Shown: positions 25,501 to 40,659 of the stretch, in pieces
Numbering within the stretch: position 1 is the stretch's first letter
Layout of the letters: each line of letters opens with the position of its first letter
Source: Siphonodentalium dalli
Lineage: Eukaryota > Mollusca > Scaphopoda > Gadilida > Siphonodentaliidae
Assembly: GCA_032622095.1 (NCBI GenBank)
Contig: CP136066.1
Coordinates: 105,235,319-105,299,318 of the forward strand
DNA: 64,000 nucleotides
Direction: 5' to 3'
Notes under the pieces: model-generated
Told to the model about the DNA's origin: nothing
Database searches by the model: none
Seen by the model: the letters and a program-made list of their open reading frames with translations, nothing else
Program-made: the position numbers and the translations under genes

Positions 25501-28500
25501 TATAAGCGTACATTGGAATGGCTTGTAATTAATTTGGACGGAAGTTCTGGAAATACAACTGCAGAAGGATACATATTCATCAGGGAAAATTGTTCATCAA
25601 ATAAGTTCAATTGGTAATATATAATTGAACATGGGAATGGTTAGTAATTCATTTTGAGGGTTGTTCATGAAATACAAGTGCAGAAGGCTACATATTCATT
25701 GGGGAAAATTATTCATCAAATAAGTTCAATTGATAACATATAATTGAACATTGGAATGGTTAATAATTCATTTGGAGGGTTGTTCAGGAAATACAAGTGC
25801 AGAAGGATTCCTATTCATATGTGAAAATTGTTCAGAAAATAAGTTCAACAAAAGGCCTATGCGGCCCATGACCGTTTGTTGAACTAATTATCCGAAAGAG
25901 ATGGATTATCCCACCAGTTATATAAGCGTTAGAAATAAGCATACATTGGAATGGTCTATAATTCATTTTGAGGGTTGTTCAGGAAATACAAGTGCAGAAG
26001 GCTACATATTCATTGGGGAAAATTGTTCATCAAATAAGTTCAATTGGTAATATATAATTGAACATTGGAATGGTTAATAATTCATTTGGAGGGTTGTTCA
26101 GGAAATACAAGTGCAGAAGGATTCCTATTCATTGAACAAAATTGTTCAGAAAATAAGTTCAACAAACGGCCTATGCGGCCCATGACCGTTTGTTGAACTA
26201 ATTATCTGAAAGAGATGGATTCTCCACCAGTTATATAAGCGTATGAAATAAGCATATAGTGGAATGGTCTATAATTCATTTGGAGGGTAGTTCAGGAAAT
26301 ACAAGTGCAGTTCTAAGGATTCGTATTCATTGATCAAAATTGTTCAGAAAATAAGTTCAACAAACGGCCTATGCGGCCCATGACCGTTTGTTGAACTAAT
26401 TATCTGAAAGAGATGGATTCTCCACCAGATATATAAGCGTACATTGGAACGGTCTATAATTCATTTGGAGTGTTGTTCAGGAAATACAAGGGCAGAAGGA
26501 TTCCTATTCGTTGATTAAAATAGTTCAGAAAATAAGTTCAACAAATGGCTTATGCGGCCCATGACCGTTTGTTGAACTAATTATCTGAAAGAGATGGATT
26601 CTCCCACCAGTTATATAAGCGTAAGAAATAAGCGTACATTGCAATGCTCAATAATTCATTTGGAAGGTTGTTAAAAAATTAAAGTGCCGAACGATTCCTA
26701 TTCATTAGTGAAAATTATTTAGAAAATAAGTTCAACAAACGACCTATGCGGCCCATGACCGTTTTTTTAACTAATTATCTGAAAGAGATGGATTCTCCAC
26801 CAGATATATAAGCGTATGAAATAAGTGTATAGTGGAATGGTCTATAATTCATTTGGAGGGTAGTTCAGGAAATACAAGTGCAGTTCTAAGGATTCCTATT
26901 CATTGGTCAAAATTGTTCAGAAAATAAGTTCAACAAACGGCCTATGCGGCCCATGACCGTTTGTTGAACTAATTATCTGAAAGAGATGGATTCTCCACCA
27001 GATATATAAGCGTACATTGGAATGGTCTATAATTCATTTGGAGGGTTGTTCTGGAAATACAACTGCAGAAGGATACATATTCATCGGGGAAATTGTTCAT
27101 CAAATAAGTTCAATTGATAATATATAATTGAACATGGGAATGGTTAGTAATTCATTTTGAGGGTTGTTCATGAAATACAAGTGCAGAAGGCTACATATTC
27201 ATTGGGGAAAGTTATTCATCAAATAAGTTCAATTGGTAATATATAATTGAACATTGCAATGGTTAATAATAATTCATTTGGAGGGTTGTTCAGGAAATAA
27301 AAGTGCAGAACGATTCCTATTCATTGGTGAAAATTGTTCAGAAAATAAGTTCAACAAATAGCCTATGCGGCCCATGACCGTTTGTTGAACTAATTATCTG
27401 AAAGAGATTGATTCTCCACCAGATATATAAGCGTACATTGGAACGGTCTATAATTCATATGGAGTGTTGTTCAGGAAATACAAGGGCAGAAGGATTCCTA
27501 TTCGTTGATTAAAATAGTTCAGAAAATAAGTTCAACAAATGGCTTATGCGGCCCATGACCGTTTGTTGAACTAATTATCTGAAAGAGATGGATTCTCCCA
27601 CCAGTTATATAAGCGTAAGAAATAAGCGTACATTGCAATGCTCAATAATTCATTTGGAGGGTTGTTCAAAAATTAAAGTGCCGAACGATTCCTATTCATT
27701 AGTGAAAATTATTTAGAAAATAAGTTCAACAAACGACCTATGCGGCCCATGATCGTTTTTTTAACTAATTATCTGAAAGAGATGGATTCTACTACCAGTT
27801 ATATAAGCATATGAAATAAGTGTATAGTGGAATGGTCTATAATTCATTTGGAGGGTAGTTCAGGAAATACAAGTGCAGTTCTAAGGATTCCTATTCATTG
27901 GTCAAAATTGTTCAGAAAATAAGTTCAACAAACGGCCTATGCGGCCCATGACCGTTTGTTGAACTAATTATCTGAAAGAGATGGATTCTCCACCAGATAT
28001 ATAAGCGTACATTGGAATGGTCTATAATTCATTTGGAGGGTTGTTCAGTAAATACAAGTGCAGAAGGTTTCCTATTCATTGGTCAAAATTGTTCAGAAAA
28101 TAAGTTCAACAAATGGCCTATGCGGCCCATGACCGTTTATTGAACTAATTATCTGAAAGAGATGGATTCTTACACCAGTTATATAACCATAAGAAATAAG
28201 CATACATTGGAATGGTCTATAATTCATTTGGAGGGTAGTTCAGGAAATACAAGTGCAGAAGGCTACATATTCATTGGGGAAAATTATTCATCAAATAAGT
28301 TCAATTGGTAATATATAATTGAACATGGGAATGGTTAGTAATTCATTTTGAGGGTTGTTCATGAAATACAAGTGCAGAAGGCTACATATTCATTGGGGAA
28401 AATTATTCATCAAATAAGTTCAATTGGTAATATATAATTGAACATTGGAATGGTTAATAATTCATTTGGAGGGTTGTTCAGGAAATAAAAGTGCAGAACG

Positions 28501-31305
28501 ATTCCTATTCATTGGTGAAAATTGTTCAGAAAATAAGTTCAACAAAAGGCCTATGCGGCCCATGACCGTTTGTTGAACTAATTATCTGAAAGAGATGGAT
28601 TCTCCCACCAGTTATATAACCATAAGAAATAAGCATACATTGGAATGGTCTATAATTCATTTGGAGGGTAGTTCAGGAAATACAAGTGCAGAAGGATTCC
28701 TATTCATTGGACAAAATTGTTCAGAAAATAAGTTCATCAAACGGCCTATGCGGCCCATGACCGTTTATTGAACTAATTATCCGAAAGAGATGGATTATCC
28801 CACCAGTTATATAAGCGTTAGAAATAAGCATACATTGGAATGGTCTATAATTCATTTTGAGGGTTGTTCAGGAAATACAAGTGCAGAAGGCTACATTTTC
28901 ATTGGGGAAAATTGTTCATCAAATAAGTTCAATTGGTAATATATAATTGAACATTGGAATGGTTAATAATTCATTTGGAGGGGTGTTCAGGAAATACAAG
29001 TGCAGAAGGATTCCTATTCATTGGACAAAATTGTTCAGAAAATAAGTTCAACAAACGGCCTATGCGGCCCATGACCGTTTTTTGAACTAATTATCTGAAA
29101 GAGATGGATTCTCCCACCAGTTATATAAGCGTAAGAAATAAGCATACATTGGAATGGTCTATAATTCATTTGGAAGGTTGTTCAAAAATTAAAGTGCAGA
29201 AGAATTCCTATTCATTAGTGAAAATTATTTAGAAAATAAGTTCAACAAACGACCTATGCGGCCCATGACCGTTTTTTGAACTAATTATCTGAAAGAGATG
29301 GATTCTCCCACCAGTTATATAAGCGTATGAAATAAGTGTATAGTGGAATGGTCTATAATTCATTTGGAGGGTAGTTCAGGAAATACAAGTGCAGTTCTAA
29401 GGATTCCTATTCATTGGTCAAAATTGTTCAGAAAATAAGTTCAACAAACGACCTATGCGGCCCATGACCGTTTGTTGAACTAATTATCTGAAAGAGATGG
29501 ATTCTCCACCAGTTATATAAGTGTGCATTGGAATGGACTATATTCATTTGGAGGGCTGTTCGGGAAATACAAGTGCAGAAAGATACATATTCATTTGGGA
29601 AAATTGTTCATCAAATAAGTTAATCTGGTATTATATAATCGTACATTGGAATGGTATGGAATTCATTTGGAGGGTTGTTCAGGAAATACAAATGTACAAG
29701 GATTTCTACTCATTGGGGAAAATTGTTAAGAACATAATTTCAACGAACGGCCTATGCGGCCATTGACCATTTGTTGAACTAATCTTAAAGAGATGGATTC
29801 TCCCACAAGTTATATAACTGTACATTGGAATGGCCTGTAATTAATTTGGACGGAAGTTCTGGAAATACAACTGCAGAAGGATACATATTCATCAGGGAAA
29901 ATTGTTCATAAAAAAAGTTCAATTAAAATAATCCAACATTGGAAAGGTTAATAATTCATTTTGAGGGTTGTTCAGGAAATTCAAGTGCAGAACGATACAT
30001 ATTCATTGGGGAAAATTGTCATTCAAATAAGTTCAACTAGTATTATATAACCGTACATTGGAATGGTCTATAATTCATTTGGAGGGTGGTTTGGGAAATG
30101 CAAGTGCAGAAGGATTCCTATTCATTGGTGAAAATTGTTCAGAAAATAAGTTCAACAAATGGCCTATGCGGCCCATGACCGTTTGTTGAACTAATTATCT
30201 GAAAGAGATGGATTCTCCCACCAGTTATATAAGCGTAAGAAATAAGCATACATTGGAATTGTCCATAATTCATTTTTATAATTCATTTGGAGTGTTGTTC
30301 AGGAAATACAAGTGCAGAAGAATTCCTATTCATTTGTCAAAATTGTTCAGAAATTAAGTTCAACAAACGGCCTATGCGGCCCATGACCGTTTGTTGAACT
30401 AATTATCTGAAAGAGATGGATTTTCCCACCAGTTATATAAGCATGCATTGGAATGGACTATATTCATTTGGAGGGTTGTTCTGGAAATACAAATGCAGAA
30501 AGATACATATTCATTTGGGAAAATTGTTCATCAAATTAGTTCATCTGGTATTATATAATCGTACATTGGAATGGTCTGTAATTCATTTGGAGGGTTGTTC
30601 AGGAAATACAAATGCACAAGGATTCCTACTCATTGGGGAAAATTGTTAAGAAAATAAGTTCAACAAATGGCCTATGCGGCCCATGACCGTTTGTTGAACT
30701 AATTATCTGAAAGAGATGGATTCTTACACCAGTTATATAAGCGTACATTGGAATGGCTTGTAATTAATTTGGACGGAAGTTCTGGAAATACAACTGCAGA
30801 AGGATACATATTCATCAGGGAAAATTGTTCATCAAATAAGTTCAATTGGTAATATATAATTGAACATGGGAATGGTTAGTAATTCATTTTGAGGGTTGTT
30901 CATGAAATACAAGTGCAGAAGGCTACATATTCATTGGGGAAAATTATTCATCAAATAAGTTCAATTGATAACATATAATTGAACATTGGAATGGTTAATA
31001 ATTCATTTGGAGGGTTGTTCAGGAAATACAAGTGCAGAAGGATTCCTATTCATATGTGAAAATTGTTCAGAAAATAAGTTCAACAAAAGGCCTATGCGGC
31101 CCATGACCGTTTGTTGAACTAATTATCCGAAAGAGATGGATTATCCCACCAGTTATATAAGCGTTAGAAATAAGCATACATTGGAATGGTCTATAATTCA
31201 TTTTGAGGGTTGTTCAGGAAATACAAGTGCAGAAGGCTACATATTCATTGGGGAAAATTGTTCATCAAATAAGTTCAATTGGTAATATATAATTGAACAT
31301 TGGAA
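13580..31305 (+). repeat. Large higher-order duplications (~9.2 kb and a 3.3-kb block present three times)
   Basis: Segments from about 13.1 to 22.2 kb recur at an offset of 9151 or 9270 bp; the two offsets differ by exactly one 119-bp type B unit. Example: the unit at 15016 matches 24286. A block at 22.73-26.07 kb recurs at 27.97-31.30 kb (offset 5235), so that stretch exists three times with the copy at ~13.6-16.8 kb. The first large copy has an extra ~574-bp tandem step between about 18.15 and 19.30 kb that the second lacks. Copies look nearly identical by eye, implying recent amplification. Confidence 0.8.
19260..22720 (+). repeat. 1.73-kb higher-order repeat, two tandem copies
   Basis: Positions 19316 and 20512 match 21046 and 22242 (offset 1730). 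The same ~1.73-kb arrangement, with length changes, is seen from about 11.88 to 13.61 kb and from 22.7 kb onward. Each copy contains the same illegitimate junction AACATAATTTCATTAGTGAA (about 13309, 20730, 22460), so the junction predates the amplification. Confidence 0.75.
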
Positions 31306-34300
31306 TGTTGAACTAATTATCCCAAAGAGATGGATTATCCCACCAGTTATATAAGCGTTAGAAATAAGCATACATTGGAATGGTCTATAATTCATTTTGA
31401 GGGTTGTTCAGGAAATACAAGTGCAGAAGGCTACATATTCATTGGGGAAAATTGTTCATCAAATAAGTTCAATTGGTAATATATAATTGAACATTGGAAT
31501 GGTTAATAATTCATTTGGAGGGTTGTTCAGGAAATACAAGTGCAGAAGGATTCCTATTCATTTGTGAAAATTGTTCAGAAAATAAGTTCAACAAAAGGCC
31601 TATGCGGCCCATGACCGTTTGTTGAACTAATTATCTGAAAGAGATGGATTCTCCCACCAGTTGTATAAGCGTAAGAAATAAGCATACATTGGAATGGTCT
31701 ATAATTCATTTGGAGTGTTGTTCAGGAAAAACAAGTGCAGAAGGATTCCTATTCATTGGACAAAATTGTTCAGAAAATAAGTTCAGCAAACGGCCTATGC
31801 GGACCTTGACTGTTTGTTGAACTAATTATCTGAAAGAGATGGATTCTCCCACCAGTTATATAAGCGTATATTGGAATGGTCTATAATTCATTCGGAGTGT
31901 TGTTCAGGAAAAACAAGTGCAGAAGGATTCCTATTCATTGGACAAAATTGTTCAGAAAATAAGTTCAACATACGGCCTATACGGCCCATGACCGTTTGTT
32001 GAACTAATTATCCGAAAGAGATGGATTCTCCCACCAGTTATATAAGCGTAAGAAATAAGCATACATTGGAATGGTCTATAATTCATTTGGAGGGCGGTTC
32101 GGGAAATACAAGTGCAGAAGGATTCCTATTCATTGGTCAAAATTGTTCAGAAAATAAGTTCAACAAACGGCTTATGCGGCCCATGACCGTTTTTTGAACT
32201 AATTATCTGAAAGAGATGGATTCTCCCACCAGTTATATAAGCATGCATTGGAATGGTCTGGAATTCATTTGGAGGATTGTTCGGGAAATACAAATGCAGA
32301 AGGATACATATTCATTTGGGAAAATTGTCATACAAATAAGTTCAACTGGTATTATATATTCGTATATTGGAATGGTCTATAATTCATTTGGAGGGCGGTT
32401 CGGGAAATACAAGTGCAGAAGGATTCCTATTCATTGGTCAAAATTGTTCAGAAAATAAGTTCAACAAACGGCTTATGCGGCCCATGACAGTTTGTTGAAC
32501 TAATTATCTGAAAGAGATGGATTCTCCCACCAGTTATATAAGCGTATGAAATAAGTGTATAGTGGAATGGACTATAATTCATTTGGAGGGTTGTTCAGTA
32601 AATACAAGTGCAGAAGGTTTCCTATTCATTGGTCAAAATTGTTCAGAAAATAAGTTCAACAAATGGCCTATGCGGCCCATGACCGTTTGTTGAACTAATT
32701 ATCTGAAAGAGATGGATTCTTACACCAGTTATATAAGCGTACATTGGAATGGCTTGTAATTAATTTGGACGGAAGTTCTGGAAATACAACTGCAGAAGGA
32801 TACATATTCATCGGGGAAAATTGTTCATCAAATATGTTCAATTGGTAATATATAATTGAACATGGGAATGGTTAGTAATTCATTTTGAGGGTTGTTCATG
32901 AAATACAAGTGCAGAAGGCTACATATTCATTGGGGAAAATTATTCATCAAATAAGTTCAATTGGTAATATATAATTGAACATTGGAATGGTTAATAATTC
33001 ATTTGGAGGGTTGTTCAGGAAATACAAGTGCAGAAGGATTCCTATTCATATGTGAAAATTGTTCAGAAAATAAATTCAACAAAAGGCCTATGCGGCCCAT
33101 GACCGTTTGTTGAACTAATTATCTGAAAGAGATGGATTCTCCCACCAGTTATATAAGCGTAAGAAATAAGCATACATTGGAATGGTCTATAATTCATTTG
33201 GAGTGTTGTTCAGGAAATACAAGTGCAGAAGGATTCCTATTCATTGGACAAAATTCTTCAGAAAATAAGTTCATCAAACGGCCTATGCGGCCCATGACCG
33301 TTTATTGAACTAATTATCTGAAAGAGATGGATTCTCCACCAGTTATATAAGCGTATGAAATAAGTGTATAGTGGAATGGTCTATAATTCATTTGGAGGGT
33401 AGTTCAGGAAATACAAGTGCAGTTCCAAGGATTCCTATTCATTGATTCTCCTATTCATTACACCAGTTATATAAGCGTACATTGGAATGGCTTGTAATTA
33501 ATTTGGACGGAAGTTCTGGAAATACAACTGCAGAAGGATACATATTCATTGGGGAAAATTGTTCATCAAATAAGTTCAATTGGTAATATATAATTGAACA
33601 TGGGAATGGTTAGTAATTCATTTTGAGGGTTGTTCATGAAATACAAGTGCAGAAGGCTACATATTCATTGGGGAAAATTATTCATCAAATAAGTTCAATT
33701 GGTAATATATAATTGAACATTGCAATGGTTAATAATTCATTTGGAGGGTTGTTCAGGAAATAAAAGTGCAGAACGATTCCTATTCATTAGTGAAAATTAT
33801 TTAGAAAATAAGTTCAACAAACGACCTATGCGGCCCATGACCGTTTTTTGAACTAATTATCCGAAAGAGATGGATTCTCCCACCAGTTATATAACCATAA
33901 GAAATAAGCATACATTGGAATGGTCTATAATTCATTTTGAGGGTTGTTCAGGAAATACAAGTGCAGAAGGCTACATATTCATTGGGGAAAATTGTTCATC
34001 AAATAAGTTCAATTGGTAATATATAATTGAACATTGGAATGGTTAATAATTCATTTGGAGGGGTGTTCAGGAAATACAAGTGCAGAAGGATTCCTATTCA
34101 TTGGACAAAATTGTTCAGAAAATAAGTTCAACAAACGGCCTATGCGGCCCATGACCGTTTTTTGAACTAATTATCTGAAAGAGATGGATTCTCCCACCAG
34201 TTATATAAGTGTAAGAAATAAGCATACATTGGAATGGTCTATAATTCATTTGGAAGGTTGTTCAAAAATTAAAGTGCAGAAGAATTCCTATTCATTAGTG

Positions 34301-37300
34301 AAAATTATTTAGAAAATAAGTTCAACAAACGACCTATGCGGCCCATGACCGTTTTTTGAACTAATTATCCGAAAGAGATGGATTCTCCCACCAGTTATAT
34401 AAGCGTATGAAATAAGTGTATAGTGGAATGGTCTATAATTCATTTGGAGGGTAGTTCAGGAAATACAAGTGCAGTTCTAAGGATTCCTATTCATTGGTCA
34501 AAATTGTTCAGAAAATAAGTTCAACAAACGACCTATGCGGCCCATGACCGTTTGTTGAACTAATTATCTGAAAGAGATGGATTCTCCCACCAGTTATATA
34601 AGCATGCATTGGAATGGACTATATTCATTTGGAGGGCTGTTCGGGAAATACAAGTGCAGAAAGATACATATTCATTTGGGAAAATTGTTCATCAAATAAG
34701 TTAATCTGGTATTATATAATCGTACATTGGAATGGTATGGAATTCATTTGGAGGGTTGTTCAGGAAATACAAATGTACAAGGATTTCTACTCATTGGGGA
34801 AAATTGTTAAGAACATAATTTCAACGAACGGCCTATGCGGCCATTGACCATTTGTTGAACTAATCTTAAAGAGATGGATTCTCCCACAAGTTATATAACT
34901 GTACATTGGAATGGCCTGTAATTAATTTGGACGGAAGTTCTGGAAATACAACTGCAGAAGGATACATATTCATCAGGGAAAATTGTTCATAAAATAAGTT
35001 CAATTAAAATAATCCAACATTGGAAAGGTTAATAATTCATTTTGAGGGTTGTTCAGGAAATTCAAGTGCAGAAGGATACATATTCATTGGGGAAAATTGT
35101 CATTCAAATAAGTTCAACTAGTATTATATAACCGTACATTGGAATGGTCTATAATTCATTTGGAGGGTGGTTTGGGAAATGCAAGTGCAGAAGGATTCCT
35201 ATTCATTGGTGAAAATTGTTCAGAAAATAAGTTCAACAAATGGCCTATGCGGCCCATGACCGTTTGTTGAACTAATTATCTGAAAGAGATGGATTCTCCC
35301 ACCAGTTATATAAGCGTAAGAAATAAGCATACATTGGAATTGTCCATAATTCATTTTTATAATTCATTTGGAGTGTTGTTCAGGAAATACAAGTGCAGAA
35401 GAATTCCTATTCATTTGTCAAAATTGTTCAGAAATTAAGTTCAACAAACGGCCTATGCGGCCCATGACCGTTTGTTGAACTAATTATCTGAAAGAGATGG
35501 ATTTTCCCACCAGTTATATAATCGTACATTGGAATGGACTATATTCATTTGGAGGGCTGTTCGGGAAATACAAGTGCAGAAAGATACATATTCATTTGGG
35601 AAAATTGTTCATCAAATAAGTTCATCTGGTATTATATAATCGTACATTGGAATGGTCTGGAATTCATTTGGAGGGTTGTTCAGGAAATACAAATGCACAA
35701 GGATTCCTAGTCATTGGGGAAAATTGTTAAGAAAATAAGTTCAACAAATGGCCTATGCGGCCCATGACCGTTTGTTGAACTAATTATCTGAAAGAGATGG
35801 ATTCTTACACCAGTTATATAAGCGTACATTGGAATGGCTTGTAATTAATTTGGACGGAAGTTCTGGAAATACAACTGCAGAAGGATACATATTCATCAGG
35901 GAAAATTGTTCATCAAATAAGTTCAATTGGTAATATATAATTGAACATGGGAATGGTTAATAATTCATTTTGAGGGTTGTTCAGGAATACAAGTGCAGAA
36001 GGCTACATATTCATTGGGGAAAATTATTCATCAAATAAGTTCAATTGGTAATATATAATTGAACATTGGAATGGTTAATAATTCATTTGGAGGGTTGTTC
36101 AGGAAATACAAGTGCAGAAGGATTCCTATTCATATGTGAAAATTGTTCAGAAAATAAGTTCAACAAAAGGCCTATGCGGCCCATGACCGTTTGTTGAACT
36201 AATTATCTGAAAGAGATGGATTCTCCCACCATTTATATAAGAGTAAGAAATAAGCATACATTGGAATGGTCTATAATTCATTTGGAGTGTTGTTCAGGAA
36301 ATACAAGTGCAGAAGGATTCCTATTCATTGGACAAAATTGTTCAGAAAATAAGTTCATCAAACGGCCTATGCGGCCCATGACCGTTTATTGAACTAATTA
36401 TCCCAAAGAGATGGATTATCCCACCAGTTATATAAGCGTTAGAAATAAGCATACATTGGAATGGTCTATAATTCATTTTGAGGGTTGTTCAGGAAATACA
36501 AGTGCAGAAGGCTACATATTCATTGGGGAAAATTGTTCATCAAATAAGTTCAATTGGTAATATATAATTGAACATTGGAATGGTTAATAATTCATTTGGA
36601 GGGTTGTTCAGGAAATACAAGTGCAGAAGGATTCCTATTCATTTGTGAAAATTGTTCAGAAAATAAGTTCAACAAAAGGCCTATGCGGCCCATGACCGTT
36701 TGTTGAACTAATTATCTGAAAGAGATGGATTCTCCCACCAGTTGTATAAGCGTAAGAAATAAGCATACATTGGAATGGTCTATAATTCATTTGGAGTGTT
36801 GTTCAGGAAAAACAAGTGCAGAAGGATTCCTATTCATTGGACAAAATTGTTCAGAAAATAAGTTCAGCAAACGGCCTATGCGGACCTTGACTGTTTGTTG
36901 AACTAATTATCTGAAAGAGATGGATTCTCCCACCAGTTATATAAGCGTATATTGGAATGGTCTATAATTCATTCGGAGTGTTGTTCAGGAAAAACAAGTG
37001 CAGAAGGATTCCTATTCATTGGACAAAATTGTTCAGAAAATAAGTTCAACATACGGCCTATGCGGCCCATGACCGTTTGTTGAACTAATTATCCGAAAGA
37101 GATGGATTCTCCCACCAGTTATATAAGCGTAAGAAATAAGCATACATTGGAATGGTCTATAATTCATTTGGAGGGCGGTTCGGGAAATACAAGTGCAGAA
37201 GGATTCCTATTCATTGGTCAAAATTGTTCAGAAAATAAGTTCAACAAACGGCTTATGCGGCCCATGACCGTTTTTTGAACTAATTATCTGAAAGAGATGG

Positions 37301-37640
37301 ATTCTCCCACCAGTTATATAAGCATGCATTGGAATGGTCTGGAATTCATTTGGAGGATTGTTCGGGAAATACAAATGCAGAAGGATACATATTCATTTGG
37401 GAAAATTGTCATACAAATAAGTTCAACTGGTATTATATATTCGTATATTGGAATGGTCTATAATTCATTTGGAGGGCGGTTCGGGAAATACAAGTGCAGA
37501 AGGATTCCTATTCATTGGTCAAAATTGTTCAGAAAATAAGTTCAACAAACGGCTTATGCGGCCCATGACAGTTTGTTGAACTAATTATCTGAAAGAGATG
37601 GATTCTCCCACCAGTTATATAAGCGTATGAAATAAGTGTA
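31306..37640 (+). repeat. 1.25-kb block repeated 5081 bp apart
   Basis: 31.31-32.56 kb recurs at 36.39-37.64 kb, including the distinctive units around 32216 and 37297, the variant GCGGACCTTGACTGTTTG and the CATACGGCC variant. The first copy starts at an abrupt chimeric junction near 31306, where a type B unit is cut after ACATTGGAAT and fused to GTTGAACTAATTATCCC. Confidence 0.75.
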
Positions 37641-40600
37641 TAGTGGAATGGTCTATAATTCATTTGGAAGGTAGTTCAGGAAATACAAGTGCAGTTCTAA
37701 GGATTCCTATTCATTGATCAAAATTGTTCAGAAAATAAGTTCAACAAACGGCCTATGCGGCCCATGACCGTTTGTTGAACTAATTATCTGAAAGAGATGG
37801 ATTCTCCACCAGTTATATAAGCGTGCATTGGAATGGACTATAATTCATTTGGAGGGTTGTTCAGTAAATACAAGTGCAGAAGGATTCCTATTCATTGGAC
37901 AAAATTCTTCAGAAAATAAGTTCATCAAACGACCTATGCGGCCCATGACCGTTTTTTGAACTAATTATCTGAAAGAGATGGATTCTCCACCAGTTATATA
38001 AGCGTATGAAATAAGTGTATAGTGGAATGGTCTATAATTCATTTGGAGGGTAGTTCAGGAAATACAAGTGCAGTTCCAAGGATTCCTATTCATTGATCAA
38101 AATTGTTCAGAAAATAAGTTCAACAAACGGCCTATGCGGCCCATGACCGTTTGTTGAACTAATTATCTGAAAGAGATGGATTCTCCCACCAGTTATATAA
38201 GCATGCATTGGAATGGACTATATTCATTTGGAGGGCTGTTCGGGAAATACAAGTGCAGAAAGATACATATTCATTTGGGAAAATTGTTCATCAAATAAGT
38301 TCATCTGGTATTATATAATCGTACATTGGAATGGTCTGGAATTCATTTGGAGGGTTGTTCAGGAAATACAAATGTACAAGGATTCCTACTCATTGGGGAA
38401 AATTGTTAAGAACATAATTTCAACAAGCGGCCTATGCGGCCATTGACCATTTGTTGAACTAATCTTAAAGAGATGGATTTTCCCACAAGTTATATAACTG
38501 TACATTGGAATGGCCTGTAATTAATTTGGATGGAAGTTCTGGAAATATAACTGCAGAAGGATACATATTGATCAGGGAAAATTGTTCATTAAATAAGTTC
38601 AATTAAAATAATCCAACATTGGAAAGGTTAATAATTCATTTTGAGGGTTGTTCAGGAAATTCAAGTGCAGAAGGATACATATTCATTGGGGAAAATTGTC
38701 ATTCAAATAAGTTCAACTAGTATTATATAACCGTACATTGCAATGCTCAATAATTCATTTAGAAGGTTGTTCAAAAATTAAAGTACCGAACGATTCCTAT
38801 TCATTAGTGAAAATTATTTAGAAAATAAGTTCAACAAACGACCTATGCGGCCCATGACCGTTTGTTGAACTAATTATCTGAAAGAGATGGATTCTCCCAC
38901 CAGTTATGTAAGCGTAAGACATAAGCATATAGTGGAATGGTCTATAATTCATTTGGAGGGTAGTTCAGGAAATACAAGTGCAGAAGGATTCCTATTTATT
39001 GGTAAAAATTATTCAGAAAATAAGTTCAACAAACGACCTATGTGGCCCATGACCGTTTGTTGAACTAACTATCTGAAAGAGATGGATTCCCCCACCAGTT
39101 ATATATAAAGCGTGCATTGGAATGGACTATATTCATTTGGAGGGCTGTTCGGGAAATACAAGTGCAGAAGGATACATATTCATTTGGGAAAATTGTCATT
39201 CAAATAAGTTCAACTAGTATTATATAATCGTACATTGGAATGGTCTATAATTCGTTTGGAGGGTGGTTTGGGAAATGCAAGTGCAGAACGATTCCTATTC
39301 ATTGGTGAAATTTTTTCAGAAAATAAGTTCAACAAATGGCCTATGCGGCCCATGACCGTTTGTTGAACTAATTATCTGAAAGAGATGGATTTTCCCACCA
39401 GTTATATATGCATGCATTGGAATGGACTATATTCATTTGGAGGGCTGTTCGGGAAATACAAATGCAGAAAGATACATATTCATTTGGGAAAATTGTTCAT
39501 CAAATAAGTTCATCTGGTATTATATAATCGTACATTGGAATGGTCTGTAATTCATTTGGAGGATTGTTCAGGAAATACAAATGCACAAGGATTCCTGCTT
39601 ATTGGGGAAAATTATTAAGAAAATAAGTTCAACAAACGGCCTATGCGGCCCATGACCGTTTGTTGAACTAATTATCTGAAAGAGATGGATTCTCCCACCA
39701 GTTATATAAGCATAAGAAATAAGCATACATTGGAATGGTCTATAATTCATTTGGAGTGTTGTTCAGGAAATACAAGGGCAGAAGGATTCCTATTCGTTGA
39801 TTAAAATAGTTCAGAAAATAAGTTCAACAAACGACCTATGCGGCCCATGACCGTTTTTTGAACTAATTATCTGAAAGAGATGGATTCTCCCACCAGTTAT
39901 ATAAGCGTATGAAATAAGTGTATAGTGGAATGGTCTATAATTCATTTGGAGGGTAGTTCAGGAAATACAAGTGCAGTTCTAAGGATTCCTATTCATTGGT
40001 CAAAATTGTTCAGAAAATAAGTTCAACAAACGGCCTATGCGGCCCATGACCGTTTGTTGAACTAATTATCTGAAAGAGATGGATTCTTACACCAGTTATA
40101 TAAGCGTACATTGGAATGGCTTGTAATTAATTTGGACGGAAGTTCTGGAAATACAACTTCAGAAGGATACATATTCATCAGGGAAAATTGTTCATCAAAA
40201 AAGTTCAATTAAAATAATCGAACATTGGAAAGGTTAATAATTCATTTTGAGGGTTGTTCAGGAAATACAAGTGCAGAAGGATACGTATTCATTGGGGGAA
40301 ATTGTTCATCAAATAAGTTCAATCGGTAATATATAATTGAACATTGGAATGGTTAATAATTCATTTTGAGGTTTGTTCAGGAAATACAAGTACAGAAGGA
40401 TACATATTCTTTGGGGAAAATTGTCATTCAAATAAGTTCAAATAGTATTATATAATCGTACATTGGAATGGTCTATAATTCATTTGGAGGGTGGTTTGGG
40501 AAATGCAAGTGCAGAAGGATTCCTATTCATTGGTGAAATTGTTAAGAAAATAAGTTCAACAAATAGCCTATGCGGCCCATGACCGTTTGTTGAATTAATT

Positions 40601-40659
40601 ATCTGAAAGAGATGGATTCTCCCACCAGGTATATCAGCATAAGAAATAAGCATACATTG

